The notes beneath the pieces were generated by a model that ran no database searches, was not told where the DNA came from, and was given only the letters and a program-made list of their open reading frames with translations. A DNA stretch of 44,318 bases, taken from Chitinispirillia bacterium (lineage in GTDB: Bacteria; Fibrobacterota; Chitinivibrionia; Chitinivibrionales; Chitinispirillaceae). The stretch is from assembly GCA_009786575.1 (NCBI GenBank), contig WQRV01000005.1, positions 274-44,591 on the forward strand. Direction: 5' to 3'. Below are positions 14,381 to 24,259 of the stretch, in pieces. A program made the translations under genes and the position numbers. Each line of letters begins with the position of its first letter. Position 1 is the first letter of the stretch.

Positions 14381-15349
14381 ATGAAAAAGTATATTTTGAC
14401 CGTAGGGCCGTCGTTGCTGAAAAAGGTGCCAATAAGCAAGGTGCACAAGCCGTCGTACATCTACAGGATAAACGGCGCCCACGGTACCGGCGAGAGCATA
14501 AGGGAGATGATAGGCGAAATCAGGTCGCAGGTTGGCGGCGCCGAGATACTCATGGATCTGCCCGGCAATAAGGTAAGGACAAAGGACATAGGCGGGATCA
14601 GTATAGAGAAGGGCAAAACGTTTGAGATCCCCTCGCGCTGTTTCAACTACGGCGGTTTCTACAAGTTGCTCAAGCCGGGCATGACGGCGTGGGCGAACGA
14701 CAGCACGTTTGAATTTGTAGTGGAGGCGGCAAACAGCGAAAAGATAACCTTTCTGTCGAAGTCAAACGGCGTTCTGATAGACAACAAGGGCGTCCATATA
14801 AGAAATATCCACGACGGCCTCCCGTTCTTATTCGAGAAGGACATGGAGCTGATAGGCATAGCCAACGAATGCGCGCTAAACTACGTCGGCCTCTCGTTTG
14901 TGAGGAAGGCAGACGATATAAGGCTCGCCAAAACTCACGTCAAAAGCGGGATTGAGCTTATTTCCAAAGTCGAAACGATTGAGGCGGTAAACAATCTAAA
15001 CGAGATACTGGGCGAGGTAGAGCATATCCTCGTTGACAGGGGAGACCTCTCTACGGATGTAGGGATTGAAAACATCCCTTGCTATCAGAATTTCATAATC
15101 GAAAAAGCGCTGTATTTCAACAAAAAGATATTTATCGCAACGCAGGTTCTAAAGCACATGGAAGACAGGCCGATCCCCACAATAGCGGAGATTGACGATC
15201 TTTACAACATTTCAAAAAAGGGGGTCTACGGCATCCAGCTCTCGGAGGAGACCGCGGTCGGCGGGTACGTAGAGGAGTGCCTTTCGGTGCTGGAGAAGGT
15301 ATCGGCATGCATTGCCGGCGAGGTTATGGGTGGAACATTTAGTTGCTGA
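14381..15349 (+). CDS. Short pyruvate-kinase-like protein
   Basis: 322 aa from the ATG at 14381, with AAGGAG about 10 nt upstream. It follows the pyruvate kinase barrel motif by motif: YRINGAHG (RLNxSHG), MDLPGNKVRT (LDLKGPKIRT), LSFVRKADD, ISKVETIEAVNNLNEIL with the catalytic-type Lys and metal-binding Glu, VDRGDLS, IATQVLKHM with PTIAEIDD, and QLSEETAVGGY. It stops where the barrel ends, so the C-terminal regulatory domain of normal enzymes (about 470 aa) is missing. The S of SHG is Ala and the GPK of the second motif is GNK. It may be a true pyruvate kinase of reduced size or an enzyme using another enolpyruvate or phosphate substrate. It lies 129 nt after sat, with repeat B between. Confidence 0.8.
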   Translation: MKKYILTVGPSLLKKVPISKVHKPSYIYRINGAHGTGESIREMIGEIRSQVGGAEILMDLPGNKVRTKDIGGISIEKGKTFEIPSRCFNYGGFYKLLKPGMTAWANDSTFEFVVEAANSEKITFLSKSNGVLIDNKGVHIRNIHDGLPFLFEKDMELIGIANECALNYVGLSFVRKADDIRLAKTHVKSGIELISKVETIEAVNNLNEILGEVEHILVDRGDLSTDVGIENIPCYQNFIIEKALYFNKKIFIATQVLKHMEDRPIPTIAEIDDLYNISKKGVYGIQLSEETAVGGYVEECLSVLEKVSACIAGEVMGGTFSC

Positions 15350-15378
15350 CAGGGCGCATCGCCCCCGCCACGTCTCCG

Positions 15379-15420
15379 CTGCGTCTGCCGTATCTCGTCC
15401 TCCGGGAGTCCGGTGATTTT
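15379..15420 (-). pseudogene. Remnant with ITGLPEDEI motif
   Basis: On the minus strand this stretch reads KITGLPEDEIRQTQ, matching the fragment at 9520-9600 in both DNA and protein. It has no intact gene around it. The rest of 15350-15559 shows no coding signal that I can support. Confidence 0.35.
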
Positions 15421-15559
15421 GGGGATGGCGGGTATGGGGTCCGTTATTTTTTGCAAAAAAGTCGTTTTTATGTGTTGATGTTGATAATGAAAAGTTATAT
15501 AATATGATTTTAAATGCTGCCCAATGGGCTGCGGCGCGGAAATTTATTTTTTGAAATTC

Positions 15560-15588
15560 TTGACACCACGCTGCCCGCTGATTAATTT
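15560..15588 (+). promoter_or_regulatory. Predicted sigma70 promoter of the DUF2589/GH-E module
   Basis: TTGACA at 15560-15565, a 17-nt spacer and TAATTT at 15583-15588. This is a near-consensus promoter about 60 nt before the first gene of the module. Confidence 0.6.
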
Positions 15589-15650
15589 TATATGATAGTG
15601 GCAAAGATGCCGATAATGGCGTTTTTGCAAACCGGAGGGGCGGTGCGCAG

Positions 15651-16256
15651 ATGCCGGGTACGGATTCTCAGTTAACCAGACAAGGCCGGCGTGGCCGCGG
15701 TGACGGGATTACGCTCTCGGACATCATCCGCGGCCTGCAGTACTGCGTTAATTCCAGCCAAGACATAGTCGAGCAGCACCATATAGGCGCGATTGGCCGT
15801 TTCCTTGATGGCGAGGACCGCCCTGTCACCAGAACGATTAAATTCGGCAATGCCGCGATAGATGTCCCGTTGCTGTGTTTGAGCGGGCATACCTCGCTTG
15901 TGCTGGACGAGCTAAACGTTAAACTCAACCTGATGCTTAGAAACACGGCCCTGAAGTCTATGACCGCCGACCCTGACGCTGGCGGCGGCCAGGCCCCGGA
16001 TCAGGGTACCGCGCACACCGTTAAAGACGGGAGAAATGCGCGGGGAAGGCGGCACAGGGGTGCGGCGGAGCCGACACGGACCTCTTTCGGCGTAGACCTG
16101 GCCAACGTTTCCGGCCCCGACAGGAGGTACGCCAACCTTGAGATCGGCATGAAGTTCAAGTCGTCGGCCCCGCCGGAAATGCTCAGCCGCATCATAGACA
16201 GGCTGAACAACGCGACGGACGTGTATCAGGCGGAGGACGCGAAGCCCGGGAAGTAA
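15651..16256 (+). CDS. DUF2589-type protein, paralogue 1
   Basis: 201 aa. The ATG at 15651 follows GGAGGGG by about 11 nt. Residues 20-110 (LSDIIRGLQYCVNSSQDIVEQHH, then FLDGEDRPVTRTIKFGNAAIDVPLLCLSGH) match the minus-strand protein at 17545-18063 position by position. A polar linker rich in Asp, Gly and Arg (about residues 108-140) precedes a C-terminal strand pair and helix (LEIGMKFKSSAPPEMLSRIIDRLNNA). That ending, a beta strand followed by PPExxxRIxD, is shared by all three paralogues in this region. No signal peptide or membrane segment is visible. DUF2589 has no established function that I know of. Confidence 0.72.
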   Translation: MPGTDSQLTRQGRRGRGDGITLSDIIRGLQYCVNSSQDIVEQHHIGAIGRFLDGEDRPVTRTIKFGNAAIDVPLLCLSGHTSLVLDELNVKLNLMLRNTALKSMTADPDAGGGQAPDQGTAHTVKDGRNARGRRHRGAAEPTRTSFGVDLANVSGPDRRYANLEIGMKFKSSAPPEMLSRIIDRLNNATDVYQAEDAKPGK

Positions 16257-16307
16257 GGTAAAAACGGTTAATCGGTAAATCACAATAAACGTATTAAGGA
16301 GGCAGGT

Positions 16308-16961
16308 ATGAATCACGAAATGGTAAGCGGGATAATCAACAGTTTGCCGATAGATAGAATGATCTCAGAGCCGCTCACCGCCGCTATAAAGGCCCAGGCC
16401 GAGATGAGCTTGGGCATGGCGAAGTTCATCGAGAGTGTCGGCATAGACGGCGACGGCAACATACGCATGGTGACGTTCAAATACGACGAGGTGATGGAAG
16501 ACCCCAAAGACCCTCAAAAAACCATTAGTACGACCCGTTACATACAGGCGCCGTTTCTCGCGATGACGGGTATCCCGAATCTTGCCGTCGAGAGCGTAAA
16601 CATCGATTTCGAGCTTGAAGTAAAGACCGCCGAAGACGAAAAGTCGAGCACTGCCGCGGATGTTAAAAGTGAAACCGAAGGGAAATACAGCAGCTGGTGG
16701 AGCCCCGTCTCGGTAAGCACGAAGTTCACCGGCTCGGTTTCAAACACGAGAGAGACAACGCGGCATACCGACACGCGGGCAAAATACTCGTTCAACGTAA
16801 CCGCAAGAAAACAGGCCCCGCCCGAAGCGTTCATGCGCATAGTCGACGCTATAACCAATAGCGCGGCAAGGCCTACCAGTCAGGAAAAGACGAGTAATCT
16901 GCTGACGGAAGGCGGGGAGGGCGGTACGAAGAAGACTCCTGTTAAGAAGGCGTCGTCGTAA
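16308..16961 (+). CDS. DUF2589-type protein, paralogue 2
   Basis: 217 aa. The ATG at 16308 has AAGGAGG 7 nt upstream. The N-terminus (LPIDRMISEPLTAAIKAQAEMSLGMAKFI) and the strand block FLAMTGIPNLAVESVNIDFELEVK are the recognisable DUF2589 pattern. The centre is polar and Ser/Thr rich (KYSSWWSPVSVSTKFTG). The C-terminal part FNVTARKQAPPEAFMRIVDAI matches the ends of paralogues 1 and 3, and a Lys/Ser/Thr-rich tail follows. It probably forms a structural partner with paralogue 1, 51 nt upstream. The next gene, the nuclease-like one, starts 18 nt after its stop, so all three plus-strand genes look like one transcript. Confidence 0.78.
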   Translation: MNHEMVSGIINSLPIDRMISEPLTAAIKAQAEMSLGMAKFIESVGIDGDGNIRMVTFKYDEVMEDPKDPQKTISTTRYIQAPFLAMTGIPNLAVESVNIDFELEVKTAEDEKSSTAADVKSETEGKYSSWWSPVSVSTKFTGSVSNTRETTRHTDTRAKYSFNVTARKQAPPEAFMRIVDAITNSAARPTSQEKTSNLLTEGGEGGTKKTPVKKASS

Positions 16962-16979
16962 ATTAAACGGGAGATGAAT

Positions 16980-17513
16980 ATGCCAAACTTAGTGCCTAAA
17001 AATTATGATTTACGAGTCCGAAGTAGTGGTAAAGTAACTTCATTACGTTATGCCCTTTATGACTGTACAGTTGACGATGATGTGCTTGCGGAGAAAATTT
17101 ATCGTCCCACATGGCGAGGTTATTTAAAAGATTTGCTGTGGGAATTTTGGTTTGATAAGGATGAGGTTGTAAAAGATGATCACGGAATAGTCATAAAGAA
17201 AGATTTATATGGGAAAACTGGCGATGGTGGATGGGATATTGGTCATAGGTATGGTTTGGAATGGAAAAGAATAAGCGCGACTATAGTTTCTATGATTAGT
17301 GAAAAAACGCTAAACACAGTCAAGGCGAAGGAATTAATAAAAGAGATTCATGGCGTATATGAATATTTTATTCCTGAGAGCTGCTACGGTAATAGGAGTG
17401 GTGGTTGCGAATGTGATAGCGATATAATCTCGGTTCCTATAAAGAAATATTTGAATGATTATTCGCCTTGGGCTTATATTGATTATCTGCAAAAATATTT
17501 TATGCCGTCTTAG
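16980..17513 (+). CDS. Putative GH-E (HNH/Endo VII) family nuclease, toxin-like
   Basis: 177 aa. An alternative ATG at 16974 abuts the GGGAG site, so 16980 is preferred. The key block is GDGGWDIGHRYGLEW near residues 81-95; the Gly-His and Glu spaced as GHxxGxEW are the hallmark of GH-E nucleases of polymorphic toxins. Further on, FIPESCYGNRSGG resembles the NxS region that follows in that family. The N-terminal 55 residues (YDLRVRSSGKVTSLRYALYD) are not recognised. The gene is visibly AT-richer than its neighbours, which suggests recent acquisition. No signal peptide or delivery domain is present. If active it would cleave nucleic acid; toxicity, target and immunity partner are not shown by the sequence. 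Confidence 0.55.
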   Translation: MPNLVPKNYDLRVRSSGKVTSLRYALYDCTVDDDVLAEKIYRPTWRGYLKDLLWEFWFDKDEVVKDDHGIVIKKDLYGKTGDGGWDIGHRYGLEWKRISATIVSMISEKTLNTVKAKELIKEIHGVYEYFIPESCYGNRSGGCECDSDIISVPIKKYLNDYSPWAYIDYLQKYFMPS

Positions 17514-17544
17514 GCATTCATAAAAGCATAAATTATTAATTGTA

Positions 17545-18063
17545 TCACCTGCCACCTCCAACGTCCCTGTCAACCGGCACCACGCCCCTCCCAAACTCCT
17601 CAACCACCCTCGCCATCCCCTCCGCCGGTTCCCCCGCCTCGAATTTAATTTTGACTTTCATGGCGGATGTTTGGCTTGGGTCGTTGCTGAACCGTATTTC
17701 GAGGTCTGAGCGTTCCATGGATATTTTGAGGTTTTCGGCCTGTCCGTTGGCGAGGAATCCGCGCTGCGGCAGTTTTTCGAGTATTTCCACGTTGTTTATT
17801 TGGACGCCGAACTCCATTTCCACCTCTTTTATGTTCATGGAGGTGGGGCTTACGACGGTGATGATGGGTACGTCCATTGCGGTGTTGTCGTCTATGTTTA
17901 CCCGTCTTACTATTGGGTTGCCGTTTTCGGTGAAGTACCGGCTCAGGAGTTCAAGGTTGCGTGCCTCGGCCATTTCCATGGCGGCGTTGACGGCGTGCTG
18001 CAGACCCCGTACGAGGTCTGAGAACGTGTGTTTTTCGTCTTTTTTTGTGCTCCAGAATGGCAT
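17545..18063 (-). CDS. DUF2589-type protein, paralogue 3
   Basis: 172 aa on the minus strand, with an AAAGGGA site before the ATG. FSDLVRGLQHAVNAAMEMAEARN and YFTENGNPIVRRVNIDDNTAMDVPIITVVSP match paralogue 1 closely. The segment MNIKEVEMEFGVQINNVEIL and the C-terminal MKVKIKFEAGEPAEGMARVVEEF correspond to the shared strand-plus-helix ending. It lies 45 nt downstream of the GH3 gene on the same strand and may be cotranscribed with it. It converges on the nuclease-like gene with a gap of about 31 nt that shows no clear hairpin. Confidence 0.75.
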   Translation of the reverse strand: MPFWSTKKDEKHTFSDLVRGLQHAVNAAMEMAEARNLELLSRYFTENGNPIVRRVNIDDNTAMDVPIITVVSPTSMNIKEVEMEFGVQINNVEILEKLPQRGFLANGQAENLKISMERSDLEIRFSNDPSQTSAMKVKIKFEAGEPAEGMARVVEEFGRGVVPVDRDVGGGR

Positions 18064-18108
18064 TTTGCCGGTATCCCTTTCCGCATAAAATTCAATATGC
18101 CATACCCG

Positions 18109-20613
<2,505 letters not shown>

Positions 20614-20743
20614 GGGTATTGCTCCTTTTCGTGCGCTTATGGGATGGCCGCCTGGGCGGCCGGTGCCTGTCTGGCTTAATCTTATATAATATATGATATG
20701 GCGGCCGGCGATAATCAAAAAAACGGGATTTTTTTCCGGCGCG

Positions 20744-20764
20744 GCCCCGGAAGGGCTTTTTTTT
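20744..20764 (+). terminator. Short hairpin followed by a T-run
   Basis: GCCC at 20744-20747 pairs with GGGC at 20753-20756 and is followed by eight T. No plus-strand gene lies directly upstream, so it may block read-through into the DUF1846 promoter or be chance. Confidence 0.3.
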
Positions 20765-20778
20765 ATTTTTTTTAGCTC

Positions 20779-20807
20779 TTGACAGTGCCTGCCCCATGAT
20801 TTATTTT
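20779..20807 (+). promoter_or_regulatory. Predicted sigma70 promoter of the DUF1846 gene
   Basis: TTGACA at 20779-20784, a 17-nt spacer and TATTTT at 20802-20807. The predicted start near 20814 leaves a leader of about 40 nt. Confidence 0.6.
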
Positions 20808-20853
20808 GTTGTGCGGTACGGAAAAGCGGCTTTCACCCCAAGGATACCGTCGC

Positions 20854-22374
20854 ATGCCCCTGACTTCTGGATTCGACAACGACCTCTATCTCGCACGGCA
20901 GACCGCCGCTATTGCGGAGAGGGTCAGCCGTTTCCAGAACAAGCTCTATTTGGAGTTCGGCGGCAAGCTTTTGTACGACTACCACGCCTCGAGGGTGCTC
21001 CCGGGGTTCGATCCCAACGTAAAAATGCGGCTTTTGCAGAAGCTGAAAGAGGACGCCGAGGTCATTTTGTGCATTTATGCCGGTGACATCGAGCGGCGGA
21101 AGATCCGGGCGGACTTCGGGATTACCTACGATTCCGACGCCCTGAAGCTGATAGACGACCTCGGGGAGTGGGGGATAACGGTCTCGGCGGTGGTGATTTC
21201 GCGCTACGGGGAGGACCAGGCCGCCGCGCGGGCGTTCAAGAGCCGCCTCGAGCGCCGGGGGATGGCCGTCTACACCCACGGGGTCACTAAAGGGTACCCC
21301 ACCGACGTGGAGGCGATCGTCTCGGAGGAGGGGTACGGGGCCAACCCGTATATACCGACCTCCAAGCCTGTGGTAGTGGTTACCGGGCCGGGGCCGGGGA
21401 GCGGGAAGCTCGCCACGTGCCTGTCGCAGCTCTACCACGATTATAAGCAGGGGGTGGCGTCGGGGTACGCCAAGTTCGAGACATTCCCGGTGTGGGACCT
21501 GCCGCTCAAGCACGAGGTAAACGTGGCCTACGAGAGCGCCACCGCCGATTTGAAAGACGTGAACATGATCGACCACTTCCACCTTGAGGCATACAACGCA
21601 AAGACAGTTAATTATAATAGGGATATAGAGGCGTTCCCGGTTGTCAAGAGGATCATCGAGAAGATTACCGGGCGCGAGTCCTTTTATAAGTCGCCGACGG
21701 ATATGGGGGTCAACCAGGTGTCGCACGGCATTACGGACGACACGGCGGTGCGCGAGGCTGCCCGGCAGGAGATTTTGCGGCGGTACTTCCGGTCGGCTTG
21801 CGAGTATGCGATGGGCGGCGGCGAGAAGGATGCTTTGCAGCGTGTGGAGCTTTTGGTGCACGATGTCGGCGCGAAGCCGGAGGACCGCTGCGTTGTGATC
21901 CCGGCGCGTGCGGCTGCGGTGCGTGCGAGGGAGCGCGGCAAGGGAAACGAGGGCGTTTTCTGCGGGGCGGCGGTTGAGCTGCGGGACGGGCGGATCATTA
22001 CCGGGTGCAACTCGCCCTTGATGCACGCGGCCTCAAGCCTTGTGCTGAACGCGGCCAAGGAGCTTGCGGGGATCCCCGACGGGATGCATCTTTTGCCGCC
22101 GAATATTACGGAGTCTATAGGCCGGCTTAAGAGCGAGATATTGCATGATAAGAAAGTCAGCCTCGATCTTGACGAGACGCTCATTGCTCTTGGGATAAGC
22201 GCGATTTCGAATCCGGCGGCCGACGTGGCGCTCAAGAAGCTCAAGGAGCTGAAAGGGTGCGAGGTGCACATTACGCACATCCCTACGCCGGGTGATGAAG
22301 CGGGTTTGAGAAAGCTGGGGGTGAACTTGACGAGCGACCCGGAATTTTCGACAAAATCTTTGTTTGTGACATAA
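20854..22374 (+). CDS. DUF1846 family protein
   Basis: 506 aa from the ATG at 20854, with AAGGA 9 nt upstream; an in-frame ATG at 20806 lies at the predicted promoter and was rejected. The sequence follows DUF1846 over its full length (family about 490-510 aa): LYLEFGGKLLYDYHASRVLPGF near residue 30, CIYAGDIERRKIRADFGITYD, TKGYPTDVEAIVSEEGYG, the P-loop-like VVVTGPGPGSGKLATCLSQLYHDY, FETFPVWDLPLKHEVNVAYE, DMIDHFHLEAY-type block and FYKSPTDMGVN. The family is conserved in anaerobes and firmicutes; a GTP- or ATP-dependent enzyme is likely but the reaction is not established. It lies between GH3 and the PurF-like gene. Confidence 0.9.
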   Translation: MPLTSGFDNDLYLARQTAAIAERVSRFQNKLYLEFGGKLLYDYHASRVLPGFDPNVKMRLLQKLKEDAEVILCIYAGDIERRKIRADFGITYDSDALKLIDDLGEWGITVSAVVISRYGEDQAAARAFKSRLERRGMAVYTHGVTKGYPTDVEAIVSEEGYGANPYIPTSKPVVVVTGPGPGSGKLATCLSQLYHDYKQGVASGYAKFETFPVWDLPLKHEVNVAYESATADLKDVNMIDHFHLEAYNAKTVNYNRDIEAFPVVKRIIEKITGRESFYKSPTDMGVNQVSHGITDDTAVREAARQEILRRYFRSACEYAMGGGEKDALQRVELLVHDVGAKPEDRCVVIPARAAAVRARERGKGNEGVFCGAAVELRDGRIITGCNSPLMHAASSLVLNAAKELAGIPDGMHLLPPNITESIGRLKSEILHDKKVSLDLDETLIALGISAISNPAADVALKKLKELKGCEVHITHIPTPGDEAGLRKLGVNLTSDPEFSTKSLFVT

Positions 22375-22382
22375 ATATTTTG

Positions 22383-22408
22383 GCCCCGCTGCTCCTGTTT
22401 TGCGGGGC
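22383..22408 (+). terminator. Possible terminator hairpin after the DUF1846 gene
   Basis: GCCCCGC at 22383-22389 pairs perfectly with GCGGGGC at 22402-22408, 9 nt after the stop codon. No T-run follows, so it may be a non-canonical terminator or an mRNA-stabilising hairpin. Confidence 0.35.
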
Positions 22409-22415
22409 GGCGGAA

Positions 22416-22522
22416 TTAAGACAGACACGATTAAATATCGCGCCCGTGCCGTGGTGCGGCTGCACGACAGCCGTGATGTTGCCGGACGGTGCGGGTATAA
22501 TATTTAATCGTGTAATCTATAA
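22416..22522. repeat. Palindromic repeat family 1, copy C
   Basis: Arms at 22425-22451 and 22487-22513 pair over 27 bp with about six mismatches. The CAGCCGTGATG core is at 22468-22478 and the tail AATCTATAA at 22514-22522. It lies in the leader of the PurF-like gene and includes a TATAAT hexamer. Confidence 0.85.
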
Positions 22523-22575
22523 AAGCGGACGGCAATGGCGCCGTGTCTGCCATTTCGCAAAAGGAGCGGTTCAAC

Positions 22576-23997
22576 ATGGGCGGATTTTTTGGGGTTATTT
22601 CCGACAGCAGTGATTTGTGCGCGATGCATCTGTTTTACGGGACCGATTACCACTGCCATTTGGGGATTCGCAGGGGGGGGCTTGTGACCGCTGGCGATTC
22701 GAAGTTCACGCGCGTTATCCACGACATTACCAACACGCAGTTCCGCAGCAAATTCGACTCGGAGCTTGACAAACTGAAGGGGCGCTTGGGCATTGGTGTT
22801 ATAAGCGATTCCGAGGACCAGCCGCTTATCATCGGGTCGCATTTGGGTACTTATGCCATAGTGACGGTCGGCGCGATAAAGAACGATGTGGAGCTGACTC
22901 AGCGGGCGTTCAAGAAGCGCGTTACGCACTTTTCTGAGATGAGCGGGAACGAGCTCAACGCCACCGAGCTGACGGCAACGCTGATTAACGAGGGGGAAAC
23001 TTTCGAGGAGGGGATCAGGCTGGCGCAGGAGAAGATCGCGGGGTCTATGTCTATGCTGATACTTACGGCCAATGGGATTTACGCGGTGCGGGACATGTAC
23101 GGGCGGACGCCGGTTATCATAGGTAAAGGCGAGAATGGTTACGCGGTTACGATGGAGACCTGCGCGTTCGGCAATTTGGGCTACGAGGTGGAGAAGGAGC
23201 TTGGGCCGGGGGAGGTTGTGTTCATTTCCAAGGATGGGTATGAACAGCGCGTCCCGCCGGGGGACAAGATGCAGATTTGTTCGTTTTTGTGGATATATTA
23301 CGGTTATCCGGCGTCCGATTACGAGGGCGTGAACGTGGAGTTTTCGCGCTACCGCAGCGGCGCGGCGCTTGCCATGAGGGATGATGTTGATGTTGATTTT
23401 GCGGCGGGTATACCGGACTCGGGGGTTGCGCACGCGCTTGGGTATTCGCAGAAGAAGAAGATATCGTACAGCAGGCCGTTTGTCAAGTATACTCCAACGT
23501 GGGCACGGTCGTTTCTGCCGCCCAACCAATCGGCGCGGGAGCTTGTGGCGAAGATGAAGCTGATTCCAATAAAAAAATTGACGGAGGGCAAAAAAATTCT
23601 GTTTTGCGACGATTCATTAGTTCGCGGCACGCAGCTCAAAGACACGCTGCAGCGGCTCTACACTTACGGTGCGAAAGAAATCCATATGAGGCTCGCCTGC
23701 CCGCCGCTCTTTTTCGGGTGCAACTATCTCAATTTTTCGAGGTCGAAGTCGGAGATGGATCTGGCCACGAGGAAGGCGATTGTTACTATGGAGGGGAGCG
23801 GCAAATACAATATTGAGGACTACATAAACGAAAAGTCTGACAGGCACCACGCGATGATAGAGTACATACGTTCGAAAATGGGCCTGAAAACGCTGGCGTT
23901 TCAGAGGCTTTCGGATATGAAGGAGGCGATAGGGGTGCCGGGGGAGAATTTGTGCACGTATTGCTGGACGGGGTGTACGGGGTGCTGTAATTGGTAG
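22576..23997 (+). CDS. Amidophosphoribosyltransferase-like protein lacking the glutaminase Cys
   Basis: 473 aa from the ATG at 22576, with AAGGAG at 22561-22566. The N-terminus reads MGGFFGVISD, followed by LFYGTDYHCHLGIRRGG. This is the Ntn-hydrolase fold of PurF, but the catalytic Cys of MCGIFG is replaced by Gly. The phosphoribosyltransferase half has the PRPP loop ILFCDDSLVRGTQ near residue 345. A Cys-rich tail (LCTYCWTGCTGCC) may hold a cluster or metal. A GGFFG-type PurF homologue is also known to me from Bacteroidota. Such a protein could use free ammonia or have a different role. Whether another, Cys-containing purF exists in this genome cannot be seen. No purine genes are adjacent; carB follows after a repeat. 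Confidence 0.8.
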   Translation: MGGFFGVISDSSDLCAMHLFYGTDYHCHLGIRRGGLVTAGDSKFTRVIHDITNTQFRSKFDSELDKLKGRLGIGVISDSEDQPLIIGSHLGTYAIVTVGAIKNDVELTQRAFKKRVTHFSEMSGNELNATELTATLINEGETFEEGIRLAQEKIAGSMSMLILTANGIYAVRDMYGRTPVIIGKGENGYAVTMETCAFGNLGYEVEKELGPGEVVFISKDGYEQRVPPGDKMQICSFLWIYYGYPASDYEGVNVEFSRYRSGAALAMRDDVDVDFAAGIPDSGVAHALGYSQKKKISYSRPFVKYTPTWARSFLPPNQSARELVAKMKLIPIKKLTEGKKILFCDDSLVRGTQLKDTLQRLYTYGAKEIHMRLACPPLFFGCNYLNFSRSKSEMDLATRKAIVTMEGSGKYNIEDYINEKSDRHHAMIEYIRSKMGLKTLAFQRLSDMKEAIGVPGENLCTYCWTGCTGCCNW

Positions 23998-24054
23998 GTT
24001 GTGGCGTATGGTAAATGGGAAATTGTTGTTGTAATGTATGGTAAAAAAACGTAT

Positions 24055-24163
24055 TTGCAGGGGCGATCGCCCCCGATCGCCCGCCGGAATTGCGATATTG
24101 CGTTTGATTCAACGTATATCGCAATTCGTATGTTGGCGGGCGGCCGAGGGCGGTCGCCCCTAC
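24055..24163. repeat. Palindromic repeat family 2, copy 1
   Basis: The outer arms are of GGGGCGATCGCCC type (near 24059 and ending near 24160). An inner perfect 12-bp inverted repeat lies at 24087-24098 and 24116-24127 around TGCGTTTGATTCAACGT. The central part matches 44221-44318 in reverse complement, while the preceding 35-40 bp matches in direct orientation. It fills most of the gap between the PurF-like gene and carB. Confidence 0.8.
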
Positions 24164-24259
24164 AGGGATTGTTGACGGATTATCGGTAATGCTGGTGTGT
24201 GGGACAAATGGCAGGTTGATAACAATAAACATATAACGATAAAATAAGGAGTTGTTGAA

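Noticed and set aside
20833-22026. Long minus-strand open frame of 397 codons opposite the DUF1846 gene
   Set aside because: It is rich in Arg, His and Pro, as expected for the antisense of a GC-rich gene, and has no recognisable motif; the plus-strand gene is conserved over its full length.
22576-22605. Sequencing error hiding the PurF catalytic Cys
   Set aside because: The frame is intact, the ribosome site fits this ATG, and the following residues match the known GGFFG-type homologues, so a natural Gly is more likely.
22504-23529. Long minus-strand open frame opposite the PurF-like gene
   Set aside because: Antisense shadow of a clear coding frame; composition is atypical and there is no family motif.
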